Shown in pieces: positions 32,470 through 43,356 of a DNA stretch of 64,000 nt. The stretch's first letter is position 1; each line of letters opens with the position of its first letter. A model generated the notes under the pieces. That model worked only from the letters and a program-made list of their open reading frames with translations. It did no database searches and was not told the origin of the DNA. This DNA is from Polytrichum commune (Eukaryota; Streptophyta; Polytrichopsida; Polytrichales; Polytrichaceae), in the NCBI GenBank assembly GCA_950295325.1, contig OX485805.1, positions 36,505,501 through 36,569,500 of the forward strand, given 5' to 3'. Position numbers and translations under genes: made by a program.

Positions 32470-33720
32470 AATTTACCCCTCCCGTATCTTGCATCACAAG
32501 TTTCCTTTGCCGGCACACATTAGCCACAAGGTTTGGATGGTTCTCATTGCTTGGAACTCTTCCGGTCTACTTCGCGCATCCGGCACCACATTTCCACGGT
32601 CCGGTTTGTGGATTAAATCCACCTTCATAAGCGCCAAACTATCATGCCTCCGCAATGACTTGGCGTTCACTTATGCTTGTATGTCAAAATACTTTTAGGA
32701 CACATTGTCCATGTAGACCTTTGCTTTGTGCGACCCCATATAATGTCGCCACATCTTCAAGCAATGCACTACGGCAAAGAAGTTCTTTGTCATGAGTTGG
32801 TTGTCTTCTTTGACAACCATCGAGCTTCATGCTCCCATATGCAAAGGCCATCCATCTTACACAAAATCCACCATTGGCAAAGTCATTCACCCCCGTATGC
32901 ATCTCAAAAGGTTTGTCAAGCTCCGCGAACTTGAGCACGGGCGGCGAAGAGAACTTGCTCTTAAGCTCCCCAAAGACTTGGTGACAAGGCTCATCCCATT
33001 CTTGGGATAGCCATTTCTTTCACGAGTCACACAAGGTCGGACAACCATCGAGCTTCATGCTCCCATATACAATGGTCATTCATCGTGCATCAACATCCAC
33101 CAATGGTAAAGTCACTCGCCCCCGTATGCACCTCAAAAGGTTTGTCAAACTCCAAAAACTTGAGCACGGGTGGCGAATAGAACTTGGTCTTAAGCTCCTC
33201 AAAGACTTGGTGGCAAGGCTCATCCCACTCTTGGGATAGCCATTTCTTGCACAAGTTGGACAAGGTTGAACAACCATCAAGCTTCATGCTCTTATATGCA
33301 ATGGCCATCCATTTTGCCTTAACATCCGCCAATGGTAAAGTCACCCGCCCCCGTATGCACCTCAAAGGTTTGCCAACTCCACGAACTTGAGCACGGGCGG
33401 CGAAGAGAACTTGGTCTTAAGCTTCCCGAAGGCTTTGTGGCAAGGCTCATCCCACTCTTGGGATAACCATTTCTTGCACACGCCGGACAAGGTTCAACAA
33501 CCATGGAGGTTAATGCTTCCATAAGCAATGGTCATCCATCTTGGATCAACATCCGCCAATGGTAAAGTCCTTCGCCTCCATGTGCACCTCAAAATGCTTA
33601 CGAAAATCTGGAAACTTAACCACATCTTGTGAAGAGAACTTGCTCTTGAGCTCCCCAAAGGCTTGGTGACAAGGCTCATCCCACTCTTGGGATAGCCATT
33701 TTCCTCAATAAGTTGATTAA
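32470..33720 (-). pseudogene. L1 copy 2 RNase H and amplified RT-RNase H segment
   Basis: After RNase H remnants (DLIHKPDRGNVV-like sequence, 32580-32660), the segment coding KKWLSQEWDEPCHQ...ELK...PPVLKF.EFDKPFEVHTG.SDFTIGG recurs about four times in tandem, near 32930-33020, 33170-33260, 33410-33500 and 33640-33710. Copy 1 has about two. Normal elements have one. All copies contain frame errors. Confidence 0.7.
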
Positions 33721-34204
33721 GGTCCTAGCAACCTTCAAAAACTCTTGAATGAAGTGGTGGTAGTAGTTGGCTAGGCCAACAAATGACCTAAGCATTTTTT
33801 GAATGAAGGGCCAATTCTCCTTTTGGATTGCTTTGACATTCTTCATGTTCATCCACCAACGTCCTTTGTCACCACATACCTCAAGAACTCAATCTCTCGT
33901 TGAGCAAAGTTATTTTTCACTCCTTGGCGGTAATGTTTTTGGGCAACACATTGGTGAATACATCCTTCTATCTCACCAACATCCCACCAATGTGATTTGG
34001 GGGAGGCCCATCTTTCCTCGCCTCCCCATACGTTCTTTGGAGTTGCTCCAATTGAACCACGACAATTATGTTTATATTTTGCATTTGGTCCATTAAGACC
34101 AAATTCAACTTGGGTCCTCCTACCATAGGAGTCCTTGTCAATTTGAACTTCAATTCTTTGCTATTATGACACATCATAATGCATTGCAAACACCCGGCTT
34201 GCAC
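33721..34204 (-). pseudogene. L1 copy 2 RT N-terminal remnant with palm deletion
   Basis: On the minus strand: NSKELKFKLTRTPMVGGPKLNLVLMD, PTLPPRSE-like sequence, then directly FLRYVVTKD and LVGLANYYHHF. Same missing palm as in copy 1, so the deletion predates both insertions. Confidence 0.65.
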
Positions 34205-35509
34205 CTCACATCTATCATGTGAGTTTCAAAGAAGGCGGCCTTCACAATGACATGCATTTCATCTATTTCACTTGGTGTGAAATTTTGACAAAAATCCAAT
34301 GTCCCACATTGAAAGGTTACATGCATCGCGGCCTCCTTTGTTTCATGCGGTTCGCCCTTTCCAAACCGCACCTTGGTGGGCTTGCCCGCTCTATCAATTG
34401 GCAAGCCCCAACTCCCTTGTGAGTTTTGGGCTCATGAAAGAGTCCATTGCCTCTTTGTCAACTCATGAGACATATCTCCCATTCATTTGAGCCTCAAGGT
34501 ACAAAAGACTTGGCCTCGGCTTAAGGCTACTAGCCTTGGCCACAATGCCATCGTCTTACATTTGGTCCTCGGCAACTTGGCTTGGCTTGGTCCGCAAAGC
34601 CAACTTCAAACATTTCGTGCGCGGGACAAATTGGTTTGGTGCCACAAAACCAATTTCTAATAGTTTGTCCGCAAAACAAACATGTTTTGCCTTGGTAGCA
34701 CAAAGCCACCTTCCCACACTCCGTCCGCGGCACGAACATGAATTGCCTTGGTAGGACAAACCCACCTCCCAACATTCTGTCCGCGGCACAAGTATGATTT
34801 GCTTTGGAAGCATAAAGCCACCTTTCAACATTCCATCTGCGGCACCAACATGTTTTGCCTAAGTAAAATGGACCAAACAATTTGCACTCATTTCTTTGGG
34901 ACCTAATTTGGCTAAAGCCACTTGTGGTGATGCGCCGCCAAACTTCTCTTTGGGACCATCGGCTTCAATGCTCTTGCAAATTTGATGGTCCCCACCATGT
35001 CCTCAAGAAGCCTTGGGGACTTAAACAAGGCATCCACCACCCGCTTTTAAAACCCCACCTAAAAGGATGCATTTCTTAGAAAGCTCGTCCGTTTTAGGTG
35101 TATCCTTCATTTGTGCGTTTGAATAGCGCACATAGGCCTTAAGAAGCCCCGGGTGCCTCATTAGCACCAAATTTATTCCAACATCAATACCTTCCAAGCA
35201 TTTCGAATTGGAATTTCAATCCAACATTAATGCCCTCCAAGGTTTTGGGTCCTTTCGGTATTCTAGGCCCCAAATGTTTTTTTGAGGTTTGAGGGAGCCT
35301 TTTTCAAAGCACTCCTCCATTTTTCTTACCGAATCCACCTTAGTGCCCACCATTGTCATTAGAACCAATGGTATGGTTAAATTCCATTTACACATGATCT
35401 TTGTTCCAATTTGAGCCTTACAACCTTTTGGAAAACCCGGGCTCACCATAATAACCCTCAGGTTTGATAGCCATGTCTCCCTCAAAGTGCTAGCTCAAAA
35501 TATTGGAAC
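34205..35509 (-). pseudogene. L1 copy 2 gag-side region with 57-bp repeats
   Basis: No intact gag. 34536-34880 repeats a G-G-F-V-L-P-R-Q pattern as in copy 1. 35216-35485 on the minus strand begins METWLSNLR-like sequence just after the primer site, and is collinear with 15190-15470 of copy 1. Confidence 0.5.
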
Positions 35510-35524
35510 CCTGCTCTGATACCA
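35510..35524 (-). other. Primer-binding site of L1 copy 2
   Basis: CCTGCTCTGATACCA on the plus strand, complement of TGGTATCAGAGCAGG, 2 bases inside the 5' LTR. Confidence 0.9.
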
Positions 35525-35526
35525 AG

Positions 35527-36499
35527 TGTCGCAACCCATGCTAGGTCCCTTAATAATCTTGCCAATTTTCAATTCTAGCAAAGGTTACGAGTCGCTAACC
35601 CTTCGCATTCCGCCATGCTAATGGATAGCTCCTCTTACCCCGGACCAATAGTTCATAGGAGGGAACCAACCCTCCTACTTTGCTTTCGGGACTCACCCCT
35701 TAATCGGTAACCCATTTCCCCAATGTGGACTTCCATCCATGGAAGTCCAATCCTATGTTGATCATCGCGTTGCCGGAGCAACACTACAACAACCCGAACC
35801 ATACTAGGCAACTATGGCCTCACAATAGGCCAAAGCCCATGGAGGCCTTGCCGTTCGGCCTCGGGTGGGTGAGGCCACACCACCTCACCCATATAAGCCT
35901 CTAGGACTCTACGCGGGACCCCTACCCCACCGTCAAGAGACCTCTTGTCTCTCTACCAAGAGTTGGGGCCAAGTGGACATTTTCCCTTAGCTGCTGGGCC
36001 TAGAAGCCCCTAGCAGCTTCAGACCATCATAACTTCCTTGTTTGGTGTCTGATCTTAACAACCAACCACTCCATCTTCATCTACGCTTCACGTAGATGCC
36101 GATGGACTCCTCACTTGCCCCATTTGGGCAAGTACTGACGAAGTTATGCCTGTTTGAACCTTGGCAGTCCCGGGAATCACTCCCAGGCACTGCAGTACCA
36201 GGGCGCTGTCCCGGGACAGCGCCCCACTTAAATGGCCATAACTCCTAGCTCACACCTCCGATTGAGGTGTTCTTGAGCATTCTAGAATCACCACGCCATG
36301 AGCTACGCATAGCTCATGGCCTTACCCTTGTGCCTCCTAGTCTCCGTGGGTGGGAGGCGTTCCCAACGCCCGGGGCCCTCACCCACACTAGGATCACTTG
36401 GGCCCTCTCACCAACGGCGCCACAAGTCCCGGGTGTCACTCCGGGGTCCCCCTTGTGCCCATGGTGTTTCGGGCACTCCTCATGGAGAGGTGCGCGACA
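35527..36499 (-). repeat. 5' LTR of L1 copy 2
   Basis: 973 bp, apparently identical to 29218-30190, followed by ATTTT. Confidence 0.93.
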
Positions 36500-36833
36500 A
36501 TTTTAGTATTGGTTGAAGGTCATATAAGGATGCATAATATACTTATAAATATCAGATTTTGAGGTTATAATGTGGTGCCCCCGAGAGGTGCCGTTAACGG
36601 CACCCCTCGGGGGTATTGTTTTTTATTTTTTTGTTGCTTGTATGGTTTGAGGTTTTTCGTTGCGCTTACAGGTGGCCTCAATGGGTTTTTTTTCTTTGTT
36701 TGATTATGAAGCTACAGGTTTTGGTTATTGATCTGATTTTAAAGTTTAGGAGTGCGCTTTAGTTCAATTATTTGGAGTTAAGGACAAGTTCTTATCACTT
36801 CTAATGTATTTTGATGCTGAGACCTTTGTTCAG
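36500..36833 (+). repeat. End of satellite array R2 and intron 3' part
   Basis: Rest of the R2 unit split by L1 copy 2, with one more hairpin unit at about 36571 (GGTGCCGTTAACGGCACC then a T-rich run). Beyond 36640 the repeat fades and TTTGTTCAG at 36825-36833 is the acceptor of the next exon. Confidence 0.75.
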
Positions 36834-37389
36834 ATGAAGTCCGCCTTACAGATGGACAGTTGAAACTCAAGCTTCACGACCTTGCCATTAAGGAGAGCGT
36901 TCCAACTGCATCTAGGCTTGAGAAACTTAAATGGCAACCAAAACAAAAGGGTCGTCTCTTTATCCCTCTTTGTCGCATGATGCCTCTTCCTGTTGTGAGA
37001 CCGTTTCTTAAAAATGATGTATCTCAATTTGCTACTCATTTTATGATTGATGGCTACATGGAAGGGTGTGGTTTCTTTTATGTGGCATTGGAGGACCACC
37101 ATGGACACACCAATGACGTGACACCCAATGTGGTTGCCAAGTGGTCTTCGGAGTGGAAGGAGGTGAATGACGAATTTGAGAAGAAGCTTCTTTCAGATGA
37201 CGATTTGAAGATATTTTCTAATAAGATGTTCATGGTTTGGGATGGGAACCATCGGCTTCAAGCATGGATGCCTATCATTGAGCAAGTTCACACTCATGAT
37301 ATTATTTGGCATTTCTGTGTTGAGGGTGTAATCCTTGAACCTAGAGGAGACGTTCCATCCGTGATAGCCGCTCTGCACGAAGTTAATTG
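36834..37389 (+). CDS. T-B ParB/methyltransferase-like gene, exon 2 (ParB-like motif)
   Basis: About 185 codons. It begins EVRLTDGQLKLKLHDLAIK in phase with exon 1. It contains GRLFIPLCRMMPLPVVRPFL, then MVWDGNHRLQAWMPII, which fits the 'GxHRxxA' box of ParB/sulfiredoxin-like nucleotide-binding domains, and ends AALHEVNW at a GTAAGA donor that joins in phase to 37464. ParB-like domains are often linked to DNA methyltransferases in prokaryotic and viral proteins, consistent with the C-terminus here. The assignment rests on one motif. Confidence 0.6.
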
Positions 37390-37463
37390 GTAAGATCCTA
37401 ATCCCTGGTTTTGAATTTTGCTTTTAGTCATGCATCATTCTAATATATATTTTGGTTTTCCAG

Positions 37464-37658
37464 GAAGAATAAAAAATCACACGTCACCACAAACCTAGTT
37501 CACAAGCTATTTCGCATACAGAATCTAGCACCCCAGCCACTGTCCTACTTTGAGGGTTTAGTATCTCCGACTATGTTGGAGGCTGCAAGGAAGAAGCAGG
37601 CTGGGAAAAATCGCACATCACCCTCACCGTTGAAGGTCTCAATGCGGTCCTTTACCAG
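37464..37658 (+). CDS. T-B ParB/methyltransferase-like gene, exon 3
   Basis: Starts KNKKSHVTTNLVHKLFRIQ in the frame of exon 2. Towards the end the plausible frame changes to GWEKSHITLTVEGLNAVLYQ, which joins exon 4 in phase 0. The exon is 65 codons plus 2 bases, so one base is missing relative to an open gene. This is a frameshift mutation, or a sequence error in the AAGAAGCAGGCTGGGAA stretch. Confidence 0.5.
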
Positions 37659-37745
37659 GTAATCTCAACCTCTAATATTATCGTGTCATTTGAATTATGC
37701 ATATACAATTCATGTAACTGATTGTATTGTTTGTTTGACCTATAG

Positions 37746-38159
37746 CAAGAGATTGCAGAAGCTGCCCATGCCGCTGAGGACAAGTACAAGATGAAGAACC
37801 CAGATTCTAGCAATTGGACGGAGCGTAATGCACAGGAATGGATTAGGAAAGCTGTGAAGAAGGTGGAGGATAAGCTTGTCGCGGAGCTCAAGAAGCATTT
37901 GCCTGTCGCGGATCCCAAATTAACTCCTGCTTTTCTAGAGAAAGTGAAGGCTCATTATGAGAAGTTTGATAAACCTGAGATGCTTAAAGAGAAATTGTAT
38001 ATGCTAGCTACTTCAGCGATGCCTTCAAGAATGATGGTTAAGTGGCTCCAGAGGTGGAACTCCTCTGCGGCAATCCGGGATGCGCATCGCTTTCCCAAGA
38101 CTGCCTTCGCCGACTCCAAGTTCCCGGAATGGCTTAATCGTGCAACATGGTGGGCGCAG
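37746..38159 (+). CDS. T-B ParB/methyltransferase-like gene, exon 4
   Basis: 138 codons, phase 0 at both ends. Begins QEIAEAAHAAEDKYKMKNP. Helical and charged: AVKKVEDKLVAELKKHL, then MVKWLQRWNSSAAIRDAHRFPK and FPEWLNRATWWAQ. No named domain; probably a helical linker between the ParB-like and methyltransferase-like parts. Confidence 0.6.
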
Positions 38160-38266
38160 GTGAGCATTCATCTCAAAGTTCATGTTGTCATTTGCATGTC
38201 CAGTAATGAGCTATGGAAATCAACCTTAACCTTTCATACTATATCTAATTGCGCATGGCATCAGAT

Positions 38267-39180
38267 TGCGGTGGAGGCTGAGGAGCTCTTCTCGGGTGTT
38301 CTCACAGATCTTGGAGAAGTTGTTGACTACAATCCCCATGGCGAAGATCCGATCCTAACTATTTTCGATTACGTGGAGGCTATGAGGTGTCAACTTTGGG
38401 AGATTGCATCCTTTGTTGAATTAGGTGGAGATAACGGCGCTCACAAGAACAACCCCCCGGACAAGCAACCTTTTCTTCGTTCAAGCTGTCCGCATGGTCC
38501 TTTACAGGTACTTTCGGTACGTTCTCCTGCCGAGGAAGGCCATCTCTAAGGTACCCGTTTTCTTCCCTAACTACTTGGATATCGAAAGCCCTGATTCCAT
38601 GTTCACTACTGCAATTATAAGGACATGGGATCCAATCTATTTTCAACAGTGCGGATGGCATTTGGATTGTCCGTTCAAGAAGCCTCCTCCATTTGACATC
38701 GCACTCAGGGACTCCATCCAACCTCTCTTACCTTCTCCCGCCGCATCAATTTCTGTCTCACAGTCTCCTACACCTCCTATGGGTGGCTCCTCCAAAAGCA
38801 AGACAGCTACTACAGGGAGTAGGCCTCGGGTATCTAAGCGGAAGGCTGCTGAGGTGGTTGAGGAGCCAATGGACGAAGATATTCAAGTAACAGAGGATAT
38901 CGGTGATCAACCTGATTCACTTGCGGACCTTCTTATCTCACATACTCCGCGGGAACCTGCTCTAAAGCGTATTCGCCTAGGAGTTGCTGGTGAATCCAAT
39001 CCCATCAGATTCATCCCACCTGCTGTCAAGACAATGTCTTCATCCCAGGCATACAACTCCTCCTCTGCTTCTCCTCGGGTTCTTTTACTTAATGACTCCT
39101 TCCACAGGATGTTAGATTATAAGACAAAGCACAACAAATTCCCTTCAACTTACGATAACATGGTTGCTTTTCTCAATGAG
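38267..39180 (+). CDS. T-B ParB/methyltransferase-like gene, exon 5
   Basis: Starts IAVEAEELFSGVLTDLGEVV, then changes frame near the C6 run at 38453-38458; one C fewer would give FFVQAVRMVLYRYFRYVLLP without a break. Continues VPVFFPNYLDIESPDS, CGWHLDCPF, then a Ser/Pro linker with basic patches (RPRVSKRKAAE), and ends DNMVAFLNE at GTAAAT. It joins in phase 0 to 40868 across the satellite-filled intron. Confidence 0.55.
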
Positions 39181-40867
39181 GTAAATATTCTGCTTAATTC
39201 CCATTCAATTCGGCTCACCTTCCTCTATTCACCAAATGCATCTTCCCTTAACGCCATGGTCTGCTTAGGATGTTTAATATGCAAATGAAAATCTCATTTT
39301 AAGGTTATAATGTGGTGCCCCCAAGAGGTGCCGTTAAAGGCACCCCCCTCGGATGACTTTTTTTTAATTTATCTGGTGCTTGTAAATGGCCTGGTTATAC
39401 ACTATATGGTTAAGGATGACTCAATATAGTTAGAAATTTCAGGTTATAATGTCGTGCCCCCGAGAGGTGCCGTTAACGGCACCCCCCTCGGGGATTTTTT
39501 TTTTGATTTTTTTGGTGCTTGAAAATGGCCTGTCTACACACTCTAAGGTTGAGGATGAGTCAATATGGCTAGAAATTGCTCGTTGGTCATATATTCGGAC
39601 CCCCTTAAGTTGATGTTGGTCTTGGTTGAAGGTCATATAAGGATGCATAATATACTCATAAATATCAGATTTTGAGGTTATAATGTGGTGCCCCCGCGAG
39701 GTGCCGTTAACGGCACCCCCCTCGGGGGGTTTTTTTTGGATTTTTCGGTGCTTGAAAGTGGCCTGTTTATGCACTCTAAGGTTGAGAGTAAGTCAATATG
39801 GCTAGAAATTGCTGGTTGGTCATATATTCGGACCCCCTTAAGTTGATGTTGGTCTTGGTTGTAGGTCATATAAGGATGCATAATATACTCATAAATATCA
39901 GATTTTGAGGTTATAATGTGGTGCCCCCGATAGGTGCCGTTAACGGCACCCCCCTCGGGGGTTTTTAAAAAAAAAATTTTGGTGCTTGAAAATGGCCTGT
40001 CTACACACTGTAAGGTTGAGGATGAGTCAATATGGCCATAAATTTCAGGTGCGTCATATATTCGGACCCCCTTAAGTTCATTTTGGTCTTGGTTGAAGGT
40101 CATATAAGGATGCATAATATACTCATAAATATCAGATTTTGAGGTTATAATGTGGTGCCCCCGAGAGGTGCCCTTAACGGCACCCCCTATGGGGGTCTGT
40201 TTTTTTATTTTGTTGGTGCTTGAAAATGGCCTGTTTATGCATTCTAAGGTTGAGGCGAAGTCAATATGGCTAGAAATTGCAGGTGGGTCATAGGGTTTAG
40301 GGTTTAGGGTCATATAAGGATGCATAATATACCCATAAACCAGATTTTGAGGTTATAATGTGGTGCCCCCGAGAGGTGCCGTTAACGGCACCCCCCTCGG
40401 GGGTTTTTTTTTTAACTTTTTTGGTGCTTGAAAGTGGCCTGTTTATGCACTCTAAGGTTGAGAGTAAGTCAATATGGCTGGAAATTGCTCGTTGGTCATA
40501 TACTCGGACCCGTTACGGTCATTTAAAGCTTGGTTAATGGTCATATTAGGATGCATAATACACTCATAAATATAAGATTTTGAGGTTAATATGTGGTGCC
40601 CCCGAGAGTTGCCGTTCACGGCACCCCCCTCGGGGGACTTTTTTTTTGATTTTTTTGGTGCTCATATATGGCCTGGATATGCACTAATAGGTTTAGGATG
40701 ACCGAATATGGTTAGAAATTTCAGGTTGGTCATATAGGTGGACCCGCTACGTTCATTTAATTCTTGGTTAATGGTCATATTAGGATGCTTGATATGGTAA
40801 TGAAAATCAAATTTTTCGATAACGGCACCCTCTCGAGATATGCCGTTCACGGGTTTTTTCTTTTTAG
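39181..40867 (+). repeat. Intron filled by R2 satellite (8 units)
   Basis: A 1.69-kb intron. R2 units at about 39314, 39453, 39688, 39920, 40154, 40361, 40594 and a decayed one at 40826 run in the same direction as in the first array. The T run of the last, decayed hairpin (GGGTTTTTTCTTTTTAG) is also the pyrimidine tract and AG of the splice acceptor. One unit has part of its sequence replaced by GGGTTTAGGGTTTAGGGT near 40291-40309. Confidence 0.8.
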
Positions 40868-41594
40868 GTTGGAGCATCCAGGGAATTCTTCTTCTCCGGC
40901 AAGGTGTTGCATAAGGCTGCGGTGGACCTCGTCATTGCAGAGTATCCTGATGGTTTGCATGTCCCAGGAGTTTCTGAATTCCCGGGGCAAGTTCCAAATT
41001 GGAATAAGCAGGTTCCGAACTTTATCAAGTTCACCATTGGTTTTTGTCAGGGCTATCTTCACGACGATGGCGCACTCCTCTTATTTTATCCTGACAGTGT
41101 GCAAATCAAGAAGGAGGTCTTGAGCTTTCTCTACAACAACAACTTGGAGGTCAAGGAGGAATGGACCATCGTTAATTCTCTACACCTCACTCACCCTATG
41201 CATAACTCTAAGCGGGTGAGTAATTGTAGCCATTTCCCACTCTTCAAGTTCGAAGTCATTCATACTTTCAATCACATTGCTAACAATTCGAGGCCTATGT
41301 TTGATGTCCAGACTCTGAAATTCAAAGCAATCGTGTTGGTTCGATCTTTCTCCACACCTTTGCTTAGGCCACCCAAGGAGTTTGTTATTTCTTCCAGTGA
41401 CAAATTTGAAGATGTTGACCTTGCAAATGATGACGTTCTTTTCAACATTGTCACCTCTGATACTGCACTCAAGCGCAACGACGGTGACACATTCTGGAGG
41501 GGCCCTAAAGAGAAGGCAGTGTCCCTGCTCCAGCTTCTAATCAGTGGCCTTAGCCCTCCAGGCGGGATTATATGTGACCTCACTGCTGGAACTG
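40868..41594 (+). CDS. T-B methyltransferase-like domain, exons 6-7
   Basis: Exon 6 (40868-41215) has FFFSGKVLHKAAVDLVIAEYPDGL and GYLHDDGALLLFYPDSVQ. In permuted (beta-type) N4/N6 DNA methyltransferases this is the place of catalytic motif IV, DPP(Y/W/F), followed by a GG-LL-F strand; here the motif reads AEYP, so catalysis is doubtful. Exon 7 (41312-41594) has KFKAIVLVRSFS, then FWRGPKEKAVSLLQLLISGLS and PPGGIICDLTAGTG, the SAM-binding motif I. A possible 96-base intron (41216-41311) is also open in frame. Confidence 0.6.
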
Positions 41595-41682
41595 GTATGA
41601 GTAATTTGTGTAACATTCCCATGCCTCTAGACTTAGGCAATTCAATCACCTTCTACTAATTCATTTGTTTTGCTCTTTGTAG

Positions 41683-41861
41683 GTGCCTCGGTTCTTGCAG
41701 CACAATCTACTAACAGGGCAATAGTGGCACTTGAGGGAGACAAGGAATTGTACGAAGAAATTTTGCACCCAATACAGGTCGCAGCCTCGGAGTCTCTAGG
41801 GGTCGATCCAACTCACGTTGTAGACCTTGGCGAGGACGACGACGATGCCCTCCCTCAATAG
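41683..41861 (+). CDS. T-B methyltransferase-like gene, last coding exon
   Basis: Joins in phase to complete DLTAGTG-ASVLAAQSTNRAIVALEGDKELYEEIL, the usual helix and acidic strand after motif I (compare the common AAL..GR..IG.E pattern). Ends in an acidic tail (DLGEDDDDALPQ) and TAG at 41859. Confidence 0.65.
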
Positions 41862-41977
41862 GGTGCAGTTAATCTATGTGAGTAAGTTTGTTGTCATCTT
41901 AAACTTAATGTTGAGTATGTTGCATTTGATTGGAAGTATTCTAACAATCGTAATTTCTCCTCTGTTGGTGCAGTCTG

Positions 41978-42175
41978 ATGGATCAATACTTCGGCTCGCC
42001 GACTAGTCCTACCATGCGACTTCCTTCTTATGCCGAGGATATGGCAGTAGCTTATGCCAAATACTCCTCCCATAGCTCTAGTGCCTCTTCTAGTCCACGT
42101 GAGAGATACGATCCAAGAGTACTTAGATACATAGATCAAAGTGCTTCGGAGAGTGAGGATGAGTTTATTCCTTGA
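41978..42175 (+). other. Small downstream frame, possible alternative 3' exon
   Basis: 65 codons after a TTGGTGCAG acceptor-like site: MDQYFGSPTSPTMRLPSYAED...SEDEFIP. Its Ser-rich, acidic-end composition looks coding. I could not find a donor that joins it in phase to the methyltransferase exon, so it may be untranslated, or belong to a variant transcript. Confidence 0.35.
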
Positions 42176-43356
42176 ACTCCATTTTGTATTGGATTGTATT
42201 ATTTTTGGCTTTTAGATTTCCGACGCAAGTCTCATACTTGCTCTTCTTTATTTCATTCCCATAATGTCAACCCGCATTGCATTTTTCAATTATTATTGTA
42301 AATATTTTTAGTTTGTGGATTAGCCCTTAAGTATAGTTCAAGTATCCCTAAACGGTATGCCTCTCACAATCTTAACCGCTAATGTAGCATCCACCCATTC
42401 AAATATAAAGTTGGTGCCTCACACACCTCCTCCTTGTTTCACTAAATCATAAATACTCAATAATACTTAAGTTGCACACCACACAACACTTTCTATAATG
42501 TTCACCCTCAAATGTTAACCCTCGGGAAACGATCATAGTTAACATTTATTAAGGTGTTAACAGTTACCAATTATAAAATTGTTTTATCGACCAATATACA
42601 AATCTTCACATTTATTAATATAAGCATTTTTGAAGAGTCCTTGTGAGAGAATACCATTCATAAAATTGCAAACCCAATCAAAACTTTATTCAATATGAAG
42701 TTTAGAAATCATGGGTGAAGTATGAATCATGGGCATGCACAACTTGCAAATATTTCTCAATTTGCACCAACAAACCCACATACTTGGACACCCACATGAA
42801 CGTGTTTCCATGTACCTTCTAATGGAAGTTCTCATGTGCCTCCATTCTTACACTTCCGTCACTAGAACTAAACGTAGCCAAACGTAGTCTTTCCAAAGAG
42901 TAGTTATGGTTGCATTTCATTCGTTAACATATATAGAGTCAAATTTAAAAGTGTGCAATATGTGGGGAGTAGAATAAAGTTAACAATTAGAAAGGGTTAA
43001 CATTTATAGGTGTAACATTAATAGAGTGGACTATATGTGGGGAATTCTTTTCATATACCTCCTTCGTGTTTCCTTCATATAGTAATTTTTATTTGATTTA
43101 CAGTGATATGTACTATAGTACACAAGTTTGGTAATTGTATTTATGACGTAATAGTGATGTAAGCCCTAATTTTGTATTTTATTATAATATATATATGTTT
43201 CAAAACTATGTAAACGTTTCAAATGGGGAAATGTTGTCCTATTTCCATGGTAATAGAGACCCTAACTCATAAAAATTTCTAAAAATAGCTCTACCCTAAA
43301 CCCATAATCTCACGGTTATAGGTGCATTTTCCCTCTCAATTCATGTCTCAAATGGA
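42176..43356. other. AT-rich non-coding region near the T-B right end
   Basis: No frame worth reporting. CACGGTTATAGGTGC near 43311 resembles words at 197-290 and 51119, always 30-120 bases before a CCGCTC cluster. Confidence 0.5.

Larger units (their letters stand above)
29218..36499 (-). mobile_element. Chromovirus-type LTR element L1, copy 2 (defective)
   Basis: Read on the minus strand: 5' LTR 36499-35527, primer site 35524-35510, internal 5.34 kb, 3' LTR 30190-29218. Both LTRs are 973 bp and look identical. The target duplication is ATTTT (29213-29217, 36500-36504), splitting one R2 unit. Traces of RT, RNase H, integrase and chromodomain occur in chromovirus order. Unlike copy 1 it keeps an integrase core, but it shares the RT palm deletion and has many stops. 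Confidence 0.93.
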
